A stretch of 64,000 nt of DNA from Clostridium sp. C8-1-8 (GTDB lineage: Bacteria; Bacillota; Clostridia; Clostridiales; Clostridiaceae), in the NCBI RefSeq assembly GCF_009928445.1, contig NZ_JAABNO010000014.1:62001-126000 (forward strand), given 5' to 3'. Below, one piece after another: positions 1-8,247 of this stretch. Position numbers and translations under genes: made by a program. The notes under the pieces are model-generated. The model made no database searches, was not told the DNA's origin, and saw nothing but the letters and a program-made list of their open reading frames with translations. The stretch's first letter is position 1. Each line of letters starts with the position of its first letter.

Positions 1-138
1 CATTTTCTTCATTCTAACATGTATTGTTCCACCACTAACGTGACACATTCTTGCTATCTCTAAATAAGGAGTTCTACAATCTTTAATTAAAATGTCTAAT
101 ATCTGCAAATCTAATTCATCCAAATTTACATTTTGCAT
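1..138 (-). CDS. Lrp/AsnC-family transcriptional regulator, N-terminal part (runs off left edge)
   Basis: The first 46 codons of a reverse-strand gene are visible; the rest lies beyond base 1. The start ATG is preceded by AGAGGTGA at normal spacing. The translation opens MQNVNLDELDLQILDILIKD and continues with a helix-turn-helix (residues about 8-46) ending GGTIHVRMKKM, which is the DNA-binding signature of the Lrp/AsnC family. These proteins bind DNA as multimers and usually sense an amino acid through a C-terminal RAM domain, which cannot be seen here. The target and effector are unknown. Confidence 0.8.
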   Translation of the reverse strand, partial: MQNVNLDELDLQILDILIKDCRTPYLEIARMCHVSGGTIHVRMKKM

Positions 139-432
139 ATGCAAAAATTCACCTCTTCTATGTTTTATATCCTAATACTGTAAAAATACCATTGTTCAAT
201 TTATATTTTATCAAAAAAACCAATTCATTTCTACTAAAAAATTAAAAAAAGTAGGAGTATTTTTTTATAATCATCAAATTTAAGCTAAATTATGGGACAA
301 GAACTATGTTTTATTATAAAAAGAGAAACATATGAAAGTGCTAGGAGATTTTAATATATTGAAAATGTTTAGATTTTCGTCTAATATATTAATTAAAGAA
401 TTACATTTTTTTCGTATTGGAGGAGCATAATA
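139..432. other. Intergenic region between two divergent genes
   Basis: AT-rich spacer between the reverse Lrp-type gene and the forward membrane-protein gene. It should hold promoters for both, but no confident -35/-10 pair was picked. It ends in the strong site GGAGGAG just before the next start. No further gene is supported. Confidence 0.4.
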
Positions 433-768
433 ATGACGACTTTTATGAGAGTTCTTTTCCTGATATTATTTGCAATAATAGTCTTAGCTGTATTCAACTT
501 GCTTAAGATATTTGTTTTGAGTAAGCTTAAGGTAAATAAGTGGATAGTATTAGCATTAGCAATCATAGCTTTTGTATTACCTATAGTGCTAAGAATACAG
601 GGCAATATAGCGACACCAGTTTTTTCAGGCCTATTTGTGATTTTGTTATTGTGGTTTATTGATCTACAGCAAGGAAGAATTAAGAAAAAAGATGAGAAAA
701 AGGTAAATATAAGACCTAAGGCTAAGCCAAACAGAGTTAAACATATGAACAAAGATAATAATAAATAG
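433..768 (+). CDS. Small three-helix membrane protein of unknown function
   Basis: 111 residues, starting at an ATG after GGAGGAG. Three hydrophobic segments are visible (about residues 5-25, 36-54 and 61-80), followed by a strongly basic tail rich in Lys, Arg and Asn (residues 82-111) that is probably cytoplasmic. I do not recognise the family. It is monocistronic: a terminator-type hairpin directly follows and the next gene converges on it. The initiation signal and the membrane profile make it a credible gene, but nothing indicates a function. Confidence 0.65.
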   Translation: MTTFMRVLFLILFAIIVLAVFNLLKIFVLSKLKVNKWIVLALAIIAFVLPIVLRIQGNIATPVFSGLFVILLLWFIDLQQGRIKKKDEKKVNIRPKAKPNRVKHMNKDNNK

Positions 769-784
769 TTAACATAACCAAAAT

Positions 785-808
785 AAAAAACTCCTTTAGG
801 AGTTTTTT
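785..808. terminator. Bidirectional rho-independent terminator
   Basis: Perfect 10-bp stem AAAAAACTCC / GGAGTTTTTT with a TTTA loop. It has A-runs and T-runs on both sides, so it can stop transcription from either of the converging genes. The stop codon of the reverse PHP gene lies inside it. Confidence 0.85.
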
Positions 809-1821
809 ATTTTTATAAAGATTGGAGAACTTATAGCCTCCTTATTATTTTTTTGAATAACTTTTATTACGTACCATTTCTCTTTTTCTGAGTAAGGTAG
901 AGTTAAGGAATATTTAATGCTATATAGAGAAATGTTCTTCAAATGTTTTACAACTCTACCACCGTAAGAAATTATTTGAATTTCTTCAATAGGATGAAAC
1001 TTATCTTCTGCAAATATATAAAAATTTAATGATTCATTTTTTTCAATTAGAAGCTCATCCCCCATAAAGGAATTGTTGATACTAAAATAAAATTTTAGGT
1101 TTCTAGATTCTGTGGAATAACATCTTCGGCATCTAAGTCCATCTATTATTGATGATTTATCTAGTTTGTTTACAATAACCACTGTTAGGTTTTCAGTATC
1201 ACCAAAGTTTAGATGATGATTATCTTGAGCATTTACTGCACCTAGGATCCATCCCTTGTCAAGCATGGAGTAGTATCTTTTAGAGTATCTTTTATATTTG
1301 TTTGGGGGTGAACCGTTACCTACCTCTATGGTGTTAATAAATTTATTTAAGAATGGACTAAAAGGTATTTGTTCCACTATACTTCCAGGATGGTTAATTG
1401 AAATATAGCTATTTTTATTGGAAAGCATCCAAAGCATCAAATTATTGAAATTTCTAATTATTCCTGTAAAACATGAGGATGGATTAACAATGTTTAAATG
1501 ACCCCAAGGGTTAGATCTTGCTTCAAAGCCAGGTATTGCTACGAAGTCATCATTCTTTTTATTAAATCTGTCTAAGTTCTTCTTAAGCTCATCCCACTTT
1601 GGGAACTTTTCGCTGTGAGAGCTGCTTGAAAAGTACCTATTATGATCTGTTAATATCATAAAGTCTAATTTATTTCTTTTGCCATATTCTAAGACCTCGA
1701 TCACTGAACCCTCACCAGTAGAAATATTCGTATGACAATGAGGAATACCATATATAAATCTTATATTTGAAGGATCAAATAATTGTACATTCTCTGATCT
1801 ATGTTTCCTATGTTTACTCAA
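796..1821 (-). CDS. PHP-domain metal-dependent phosphoesterase-like protein
   Basis: 341 residues with a TTG start placed about 8 bases after AGGAG. The N-terminal part has PHP motifs: HCHTN around residues 28-32 and LTDHN around 57-61. INHPG and NAQDNHH segments further in supply more likely metal ligands. PHP domains bind two or three metal ions and hydrolyse phosphoesters. This stand-alone form resembles the CehA/McbA-like branch rather than polymerase or histidinol-phosphatase types. The last 100 residues look like a beta-rich accessory domain. The substrate cannot be told. It is alone between a terminator and a 350-base spacer. Confidence 0.72.
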   Translation of the reverse strand: MSKHRKHRSENVQLFDPSNIRFIYGIPHCHTNISTGEGSVIEVLEYGKRNKLDFMILTDHNRYFSSSSHSEKFPKWDELKKNLDRFNKKNDDFVAIPGFEARSNPWGHLNIVNPSSCFTGIIRNFNNLMLWMLSNKNSYISINHPGSIVEQIPFSPFLNKFINTIEVGNGSPPNKYKRYSKRYYSMLDKGWILGAVNAQDNHHLNFGDTENLTVVIVNKLDKSSIIDGLRCRRCYSTESRNLKFYFSINNSFMGDELLIEKNESLNFYIFAEDKFHPIEEIQIISYGGRVVKHLKNISLYSIKYSLTLPYSEKEKWYVIKVIQKNNKEAISSPIFIKIKNS

Positions 1822-2169
1822 AGTATGACTCCTATTATTGCTATAATATATAATATTATTCTTAGCTGTTTTTATTAACTATAATTTATACATTAATTAT
1901 ATTTTTATTAGACAAATCATTTTGCAACGAAGTGGTACATCTTTATCTTCTCTTTACATTAAAATGTTATATATAAGTATATTTATTTATTCTTTAGGAA
2001 ATTATATTTTGGATAAAGTTGTGGGTAAGTATGTATAGATTGTTTAAATGTACATAATATGATAAAGAATAAGGAAGCTAAATTATGTAAGAGTAAATTA
2101 AACTCTATAAAATATGGATAATAAGCCTTTACTATGATAAAATAATAGTCATGCATGGGAGGAGATATA
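1822..2169. other. Intergenic region between divergent genes
   Basis: About 350 bases of AT-rich DNA between the reverse PHP gene and the forward carbonic-anhydrase gene. No ORF with a ribosome site, no RNA motif and no convincing inverted repeat was found. A few TATAAT-like boxes are present, but such boxes are common in DNA this AT-rich. Confidence 0.3.
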
Positions 2170-2688
2170 ATGATTCATTCATTTGAAAATATTTATCCTA
2201 AAATAGCTGAAGGTGCTTATATAGCAGAGAATGTGGAAGTAATAGGAAAAGTAAATATAGAAGAAAAAGTTAATATTTGGTTTGGTACCGTTATAAGAGG
2301 TGATATAAACAGTATTTCCATAGGGAAATGTACAAATATTCAAGATAATAGCACTGTGCATGTAGATACAAACAATCCTGTTATGATAGGAGAGAATGTT
2401 ACTATAGGCCATAATTCAATTATTCATGGCTGTAGTATCGGCAATAATGTTTTAGTAGGTATGGGATCCATAATACTAAATGGAGCAATTATTGGTGAGA
2501 ATACAATAATAGGAGCTGGAAGTATAGTTACGGAAAATAAAAAAATTCCATCTGGAGTGTTATGCTTTGGATCTCCTGCCAAAGTAGTAAGAGAGCTTAC
2601 TGAAGAAGAGATAGCTAATATAAAAGCATCTTCTACAAGATATATAGATTTATCAGTAAAATATAAAAAGAGTACGGAGGACATATGA
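2170..2688 (+). CDS. Gamma-type carbonic anhydrase family protein (left-handed beta-helix)
   Basis: 172 residues counted from the ATG following GGGAGGAG; an upstream in-frame ATG overlaps that ribosome site and is unlikely. The protein is built of hexapeptide repeats (for example IGENVT, IGHNSI, IGNNVL, IGENTI) that form a left-handed beta-helix. It carries the three metal histidines of gamma carbonic anhydrases, in TVHVD (H64), IGHNS (H81) and IIHG (H86), plus the VIRGD motif. The group includes YrdA, PaaY and CaiE relatives, so CO2 hydration is possible but not certain. Its stop codon overlaps the start of the next gene (ATGA), so the two are translationally coupled. Confidence 0.88.
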   Translation: MIHSFENIYPKIAEGAYIAENVEVIGKVNIEEKVNIWFGTVIRGDINSISIGKCTNIQDNSTVHVDTNNPVMIGENVTIGHNSIIHGCSIGNNVLVGMGSIILNGAIIGENTIIGAGSIVTENKKIPSGVLCFGSPAKVVRELTEEEIANIKASSTRYIDLSVKYKKSTEDI

Positions 2689-3518
2689 TTAAACTAGGTG
2701 ATTTCAATGATTTAGAGGTAATAAGAGAAAGTTCAATTGGTTATTATTTAGATGGGACTGATGACGGAATATTGTTACCATATGGTAATACTTTAGAAAG
2801 AAAACTTGAACTAGGCGAGAAGATTCATGCGTTTATATATAGAGATTCTAAAGATAGATTGATTGCTACACTAAAAACCCCACTTGCTACAATTCATACA
2901 GTAGCTTATCTTGAGGTAAAGTCCATAACTGAATTAGGGGCATTTGTTGATTTTGGACTAGAAAGAGATATTTTGGTTCCAATAAAGGAACAGAAATACA
3001 AGCTTGAACTAGGAAAGAAGTATTTGTTTTATATCTATGAAGATAAAACCCATAGATTAGCGGCAACTACAGATATAGATAGAGCCTTGGATATATGGGA
3101 AGATGTAACCTTGGGAGAAGAAACTACTGGTACTATCTATGGTTATCAAACTAATGGATCTCTTATGATAGCTGTAAATGGTCTTTGTAGAGGGGTAATA
3201 CTTAATAATGAGTACTTCTCAGACTTGAGACCTGGAGATGAAGTAAAGGTAAGAGTTAAGAAGATATATGAAGATGGAAAAGTAGGGGTAACACCAAGAA
3301 GACAGAAGCTAGAAGAGAGAAGCGAACTTCAAGAAAAAATATTGCAGTACCTTAAGGATAATGGTGGGGCTATGTCCTACAATGATAAGACTTCACCAGA
3401 AACTATTAAAGAAATCTTTAATTCAAGCAAAAATTATTTCAAGATGGCACTTGGCGGCTTGATGAGAGAAAATCTTATTACTCAAGATGAGAATGGTACA
3501 AAGTTAATAAAAAAATAA
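2685..3518 (+). CDS. cvfB: CvfB-like S1 RNA-binding protein
   Basis: 277 residues, overlapping the previous gene by four bases. It contains tandem S1-like OB folds (roughly residues 1-65, 66-135 and 140-210; the second contains VKSITELGAFVDFGLE) and a C-terminal winged-helix region (about 215-277). This layout matches CvfB/YitL, an RNA-binding regulator known in Staphylococcus and Streptococcus. Coupling to a gamma-carbonic-anhydrase gene is noted, but no shared role is known to me. Confidence 0.85.
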   Translation: MIKLGDFNDLEVIRESSIGYYLDGTDDGILLPYGNTLERKLELGEKIHAFIYRDSKDRLIATLKTPLATIHTVAYLEVKSITELGAFVDFGLERDILVPIKEQKYKLELGKKYLFYIYEDKTHRLAATTDIDRALDIWEDVTLGEETTGTIYGYQTNGSLMIAVNGLCRGVILNNEYFSDLRPGDEVKVRVKKIYEDGKVGVTPRRQKLEERSELQEKILQYLKDNGGAMSYNDKTSPETIKEIFNSSKNYFKMALGGLMRENLITQDENGTKLIKK

Positions 3519-3595
3519 AATAATTTGTAAGTAGCGTATCTATAAATATAATATGAACCATACTATTACTAAAGTAAAAAAGGAGGTTCATATAT

Positions 3596-4447
3596 ATGAG
3601 AAAAATTCTACAAAAAACAATTGCAATTATGATTTTATTTTTATTTGCTACCAACTTCAAGGTCTTTGCTTCAGATTTTGATAAGCTTACAAGAGTTCAA
3701 GTTTTAAATACTGGACAAAGTGATGCTATACTAATACTAAGTAAGGACTTCAATATTCTAATCGATACAGGTGTTAAAGAGCAGAGTTCTAAGCTTATAG
3801 CACAGCTTAAAAGTGAGTCTATTAATAAATTAGACTATGTCATACTTACACACTATCACGATGATCATTACGGTGGATTAGAAGATGTTTTAAAATCAGT
3901 AAAAGTGTCTCACTTAATGCTTCCAGAATTTTGTGCAAAACAAGAGGAAAAAGCTAAAGTGATGAAAGTTGTAGAAGCCTCCAAGGTAAAATATGAGTAT
4001 GTAAAAGCTGGGTGGTATATGGAACATAATGATATACACCTTAAAGCTATAGCACCTACAAAGCCAAGTAAGTTTCTAGAAAATAATAACTCCTTAGTAC
4101 TTTTGGGACAAATTGGTGATTTAAGGTATTTGTTCATGGCAGATGCTGAAAGAGATTTAGAAAAACAAGTCATGAAGAATAAAGATATTGCTGATGTAGA
4201 TGTAATAAAAGTAGCTCATCATGGTATAGGTACTGGATCTTATAAAGATTTTGTAAGAAAAGTTAGGCCAGGTGTAGCTATAATAACTTCTAACGGAGTA
4301 GAAAGTCCTAACAGCAAAGTAGTAAAGAACTTTACTGATCTCAAATGTAATGTGTTCAGAACAGATCAATATGGTGATATTATGGTACTTAGCGAAAAGG
4401 ATGATAATGGAGTGGTTCACTTGCAAGTGTATTCCAGGAAGAATTAA
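3596..4447 (+). CDS. Secreted metallo-beta-lactamase-fold hydrolase (ComEC C-domain-like)
   Basis: 283 residues after a strong AGGAGG site. A signal peptide is clear: basic start, hydrophobic residues 9-20, and a cut near VFASD. The mature part has the metallo-beta-lactamase motif HYHDDH (residues 86-91), followed by a VAHHG motif, as in the hydrolase domain of the DNA-uptake protein ComEC. Stand-alone secreted versions are common in clostridia, and a nuclease or phosphodiesterase role outside the membrane is plausible. It has no competence neighbours here. Confidence 0.82.
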   Translation: MRKILQKTIAIMILFLFATNFKVFASDFDKLTRVQVLNTGQSDAILILSKDFNILIDTGVKEQSSKLIAQLKSESINKLDYVILTHYHDDHYGGLEDVLKSVKVSHLMLPEFCAKQEEKAKVMKVVEASKVKYEYVKAGWYMEHNDIHLKAIAPTKPSKFLENNNSLVLLGQIGDLRYLFMADAERDLEKQVMKNKDIADVDVIKVAHHGIGTGSYKDFVRKVRPGVAIITSNGVESPNSKVVKNFTDLKCNVFRTDQYGDIMVLSEKDDNGVVHLQVYSRKN

Positions 4448-4560
4448 GTTATTAAGAATTTAAATTTGCATCTATCAAGTATCGTATTAAAATTGGGCTA
4501 TATTTCATTTTGTTTTTTAACGAGTTTGTGAAAAAAGTACTATAAACATATTTAAAGTTA

Positions 4561-4608
4561 GAAGCCATGCATATAAAGGTAAGTTATTTTCCTTTTATGC
4601 ATGGCTTC
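4561..4608. terminator. Long stem hairpin between convergent genes
   Basis: GAAGCCATGCATA / TATGCATGGCTTC stem extended by AAAGG/CCTTT with one bulged T, 18 pairs in all. It lies between the converging hydrolase and ATPase genes and probably terminates both. A near-copy sits at 32151-32198. Confidence 0.65.
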
Positions 4609-4654
4609 TATTTATAGTAATTAATAAATATTCTTAGCAGAAAGGTTAATAGAA

Positions 4655-7270
4655 CTATTTTTCTTTATTCCTTAGAATTAACTTAGTCAGTTCATTTATT
4701 ACCAAAGGTACAAGGGAGAGTATAATGACAAACCCCCAATCTTTTAATGTAAGTGAATAAACTTTAAATAATTGAGCTATTGGATTAATAGTTATAACTG
4801 AGGCTTGAAGTATAATTCCTACAATTATAGCTATTATCAAAAAGTGATTAGAGAATACTCCGATTTGGAATATGGATTTCCTATCATTTCTTATTGAAAG
4901 TGCGTAAAATAATTGAGAGATACTAAGTACGACAAAGGCCATAGTTCTAGCGTGAGGAATAGAATCAGGATATAAGTTTTCTCCAACTCTAAAAGCAACT
5001 AGAGTTAATGCACCTATAAGTATTCCATTTAAAGGAAGCATTAGCTTAGTTGTTCCACCAAAAATGCTTTCTTTAGGATTTCTTGGTGGAAGATCCATTA
5101 CGCCCTTATCTCCAGGATCCACACCAAGTGCTAAAGCAGGTAAGCTATCTGTTATTAGATTTACCCAAAGCAGGTGGATTGGAAGAAGAGGAGAATCCCA
5201 ATTCAATAATATTGCTACAAATAAAGTTATTATTTCTCCTAAATTACAAGAAAGTAGAAATACTATTGATTTTTTTATATTGCTAAAAATATTTCTGCCT
5301 TCTTCCACAGCGGAAACAATAGTTGTAAAGTTATCATCAGTTAAAACCATATCTGCAGCACCTTTTGCAACGTCCGTTCCTGTTATCCCCATGGCAACTC
5401 CAATATCAGCTGCCTTTAGTGAAGGGGCATCATTAACACCGTCACCGGTCATTGAAACTATGTTACCGTGAGCTTTAAAAGCTTTAACTATCTTAACCTT
5501 ATGCTCTGGTGAAACTCTAGCAAAAACTCTTAGGCTTTTTACTTTATTACTAAAATCTTCGTCATTGAGTTTATCAATATCTTCACCAGATATTGATTGA
5601 TCTAGATTTTCTGCTATACCAAGCTCCTTAGCTATAGCGAAGGCTGTATTCTTATAATCCCCGGTTATCATAACTGGAGTTATTCCAGCATGTTTACATA
5701 AAGCTATAGAGTCTTTTACCTCAAGTCTTGGAGGATCAATCATTCCCATCATTCCTATAAAGATTAGATCCTTTTCTATTTCATCGATATTAATGTGGGC
5801 TGAAGGCACTTCTTTGTATGCTGCAGCTAAAACTCTTAGCGCATCATCTGACATTAAATCTACGGCTTTTAAGATATCTTTTTTCATATCTTCGGTTAAG
5901 TCTAGAAGTTCACCTCTAAGAAGTAGTTTATTACAAATCTTTAGGATACTATCGATAGCTCCTTTAGTAAAAACTCTGTATTTATCATCATAAGCATTTA
6001 CTGTAGACATTAGCTTTCTGTCCGAATCAAAAGGAATTTCATCAACTCTCTTATGCTTATTATTTATAGATTCTTTTGTTATATCATACCTAAAGCCAGC
6101 TTCTAGCAAGGCTATTTCTGTGGGATCTCCTGTTTTTGAGTTCTCTGAGTATGTAGCATCATTACATAACATCATACAATCAATAAGTAATCTACCGGTT
6201 TTATTTTTATAGTCTAATGCATCTATCTTTAGAAGTTTATCATCGGCGTAGAATTTTGTTACTGTCATCTTGTTTTGTGTAAGTGTACCGGTTTTATCAG
6301 AACATATTATATTTACTGATCCCAAGGTTTCAACAGCAGGAAGTTTTCTTATGATAGCATTTTCTTTTATCATTCTCTGAACCCCCATGGCTAGAACAAT
6401 AGCCACAATGGCAGGTAAACCCTCTGGTATAGCGGCTACAGCAAGACTGATAGATGTAAGCAGCATCTCAAATATATCTCTTTTTTGAAATAATGAAACT
6501 AAAAATATAATTAGACAAATACCTATGGAGCCGATACCTAGATATTTTCCTAACTGCTCAAGTTTCTTTTGGAGAGGGGTAGAGTCTTCTTCTTCTTGCT
6601 CAAGCATCTTAGCGATTTTTCCTATCTCTGTATCCATTCCTGTACCAACAACTACTCCCATACCTCTACCATAGGTTGAAAGGGTAGACATAAAAACCAT
6701 ATTATGCTGGTCGCCTACTCCAACTTTACCGTCAATAACAGCCTTGGCGTCTTTTTCTGCTGGTACTGACTCTCCAGTGAATGCGGATTCTTCCATCTTT
6801 AAGTTAGCACTCTCAATCAATCTAAGGTCTGCTGGAATGTATCTTCCAGCATCTATTATTATGATATCTCCAGGTACTACTTCTTCCGAGGGAATTTCTA
6901 CTAAGGCACCATCCCTTTTTACTACAGCTTTTGGAGTGGATAACTGTTTTAGGGCTTCCAAGGCTTTTTCTGCTTTAGATTCTTGAACTACTCCAACAAT
7001 TGCGTTTACCAGTATTACGATTACAATTATTATAGCATCGCTGATTTCTCCCATTAACCCTGAAATAAACGCCGCAGCAAATAAGATATAAATCATGAAG
7101 TCAGCCAATTGAGCTAAAAAAAGTTGGAAGATACTTTTTTTCTTCTTACTTGCTAACTTATTCTCACCATATTTTGATAGTCTATTTTTTGCTTCTTCGG
7201 TAGATAAACCTACTTTTTCATCCACATTTAAATCCTTTAATACTTCGGTAGTATTTTTAGAATACCACAT
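4655..7270 (-). CDS. Cation-translocating P-type ATPase, calcium (type IIA) subfamily
   Basis: 871 residues from the ATG that has GAGGTGA about 8 bases upstream; a GTG four codons earlier lies inside that ribosome site. It has all P-ATPase landmarks: TGES in the actuator domain (about 165), phosphorylation motif DKTGTLT (Asp about 325), TGDGVND in the hinge, and membrane helix 4 with PEGLP, the calcium-site sequence of SERCA/PMR1-like pumps. About ten membrane helices are visible. It probably exports Ca2+ (or Mn2+) from the cytoplasm at the cost of ATP. It is transcribed alone on the reverse strand. Confidence 0.9.
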   Translation of the reverse strand: MWYSKNTTEVLKDLNVDEKVGLSTEEAKNRLSKYGENKLASKKKKSIFQLFLAQLADFMIYILFAAAFISGLMGEISDAIIIVIVILVNAIVGVVQESKAEKALEALKQLSTPKAVVKRDGALVEIPSEEVVPGDIIIIDAGRYIPADLRLIESANLKMEESAFTGESVPAEKDAKAVIDGKVGVGDQHNMVFMSTLSTYGRGMGVVVGTGMDTEIGKIAKMLEQEEEDSTPLQKKLEQLGKYLGIGSIGICLIIFLVSLFQKRDIFEMLLTSISLAVAAIPEGLPAIVAIVLAMGVQRMIKENAIIRKLPAVETLGSVNIICSDKTGTLTQNKMTVTKFYADDKLLKIDALDYKNKTGRLLIDCMMLCNDATYSENSKTGDPTEIALLEAGFRYDITKESINNKHKRVDEIPFDSDRKLMSTVNAYDDKYRVFTKGAIDSILKICNKLLLRGELLDLTEDMKKDILKAVDLMSDDALRVLAAAYKEVPSAHINIDEIEKDLIFIGMMGMIDPPRLEVKDSIALCKHAGITPVMITGDYKNTAFAIAKELGIAENLDQSISGEDIDKLNDEDFSNKVKSLRVFARVSPEHKVKIVKAFKAHGNIVSMTGDGVNDAPSLKAADIGVAMGITGTDVAKGAADMVLTDDNFTTIVSAVEEGRNIFSNIKKSIVFLLSCNLGEIITLFVAILLNWDSPLLPIHLLWVNLITDSLPALALGVDPGDKGVMDLPPRNPKESIFGGTTKLMLPLNGILIGALTLVAFRVGENLYPDSIPHARTMAFVVLSISQLFYALSIRNDRKSIFQIGVFSNHFLIIAIIVGIILQASVITINPIAQLFKVYSLTLKDWGFVIILSLVPLVINELTKLILRNKEK

Positions 7271-7672
7271 AGAACTTATCACCTCATTATACAGTATTAA
7301 ATAACATTAATTAGGACATCTATTATAAGTATATCACATATTGAATATTATGAAATATTTGGAATGTAAAAAACTTCGACATAATATAACTAAAACTTAT
7401 ATGTTCCCTAACTCAACTATTAATTTATAAATTCAATAAAATAACCAACAGCCTTGGTTTTTAGTCAACTATAAACTAAGTTTTTATATAGGAACTCTTT
7501 AGTTGTTTAATAAATTATAATTTGATATAATAATACACACTAATATTAGTAATTAACATAATAATTATGCAGATATATGTGAATTTTAAAATAGATGAGT
7601 CTATGAATATACTATTTCTATTATTATTAATTAACCGTTATTTAATACTAATAAAAAAGCAGGTGAGGATTT
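7271..7672. other. Intergenic region with a promoter and a repeat copy
   Basis: Non-coding spacer between the divergent ATPase and yaaR genes. It contains one copy of the short intergenic repeat family (7450-7505) and the predicted yaaR promoter at 7503-7531. Nothing else was recognised. Confidence 0.45.
7503..7531 (+). promoter_or_regulatory. Predicted sigma-A promoter for yaaR
   Basis: TTGTTT, a 17-base spacer and TATAAT. The start would lie about 130 bases before the coding region. Composition alone makes such boxes frequent here, so the call is moderate. Confidence 0.45.
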
Positions 7673-8098
7673 GTGGAAATTTCAAGGGTAGGAAGAAAGA
7701 GCACTGTACAAAGCGAAGAAAGAAAAAAGATTGACACTAAGCAAGATTTCTCTCATAGCTTCAATCAAGAAAGAAGAAAAAGATCTGAAGAACAATTAAA
7801 GAACTTAATGGACGATATAAAGAAAAAGGGTAATAGGCTTGTAATAACAAAGAGCTATGCTGATGTTAGAGCTTATAAAAACCAAATAAAAGAGTATCTA
7901 AAATCGGTTTTAGAGTATATGTATAGTGTGAAGAAGGATATTAGTTTTTGGCAGACTCAATATTTTATAACTGTAGATACCATTGATTCAAAGCTACAAG
8001 AACTTACAGATTCACTTTTATCAGAGGAAAAAGATAATATTTCTATTGCATCTACTGTTGATGAAATACAGGGTTTGATGGTAGATATATACAGATAA
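7673..8098 (+). CDS. yaaR: YaaR family protein (DUF327)
   Basis: 141 residues, GTG start seven bases after AGGTGAGG. The sequence is helical and charged, with the conserved features of DUF327: a variable basic N-terminus, then RLVITKSYADVRAYKNQI and a C-terminal helix ending VDEIQGLMVDIYR. Family members are small cytoplasmic proteins of Bacillus and Clostridium with no settled function. Here it stands alone, followed by a clear terminator. Confidence 0.8.
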   Translation: MEISRVGRKSTVQSEERKKIDTKQDFSHSFNQERRKRSEEQLKNLMDDIKKKGNRLVITKSYADVRAYKNQIKEYLKSVLEYMYSVKKDISFWQTQYFITVDTIDSKLQELTDSLLSEEKDNISIASTVDEIQGLMVDIYR

Positions 8099-8111
8099 CT
8101 GCTAAAGAATC

Positions 8112-8150
8112 AAAAATCGCTAAAATTATATTGTTTAGCGATTTTTTTTC
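8112..8150 (+). terminator. Rho-independent terminator after yaaR
   Basis: Stem AAAATCGCTAAA / TTTAGCGATTTT followed by a run of eight T. Confidence 0.9.
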
Positions 8151-8172
8151 TAATTAGAGTTTTTGAATAAAT

Positions 8173-8216
8173 AAAAGAACAACAAGATATTATTGCAAAG
8201 TCTTGTTGTTCTTTTA
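8173..8216. terminator. Second hairpin, probably terminating nadE on the reverse strand
   Basis: Fifteen-pair perfect stem AAAAGAACAACAAGA / TCTTGTTGTTCTTTT. Symmetric A/T ends make it usable on either strand. It lies between the convergent yaaR and nadE genes. Confidence 0.8.
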
Positions 8217-8247
8217 TTACGAAGTAGACTATATATTGAGATTTTAT

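Noticed and set aside
331..429. Possible 32-codon ORF before the first membrane protein
   Set aside because: No convincing ribosome site, and its end overlaps the ribosome site of the next gene.
393..752. Reverse-strand ORF of 119 codons
   Set aside because: It lies opposite the membrane-protein gene, which has a strong ribosome site; the reverse product has no ribosome site and low-complexity composition.
5064..5471. Forward ORFs opposite the P-type ATPase
   Set aside because: The reverse ATPase frame is full length with all motifs; these are antisense shadows.
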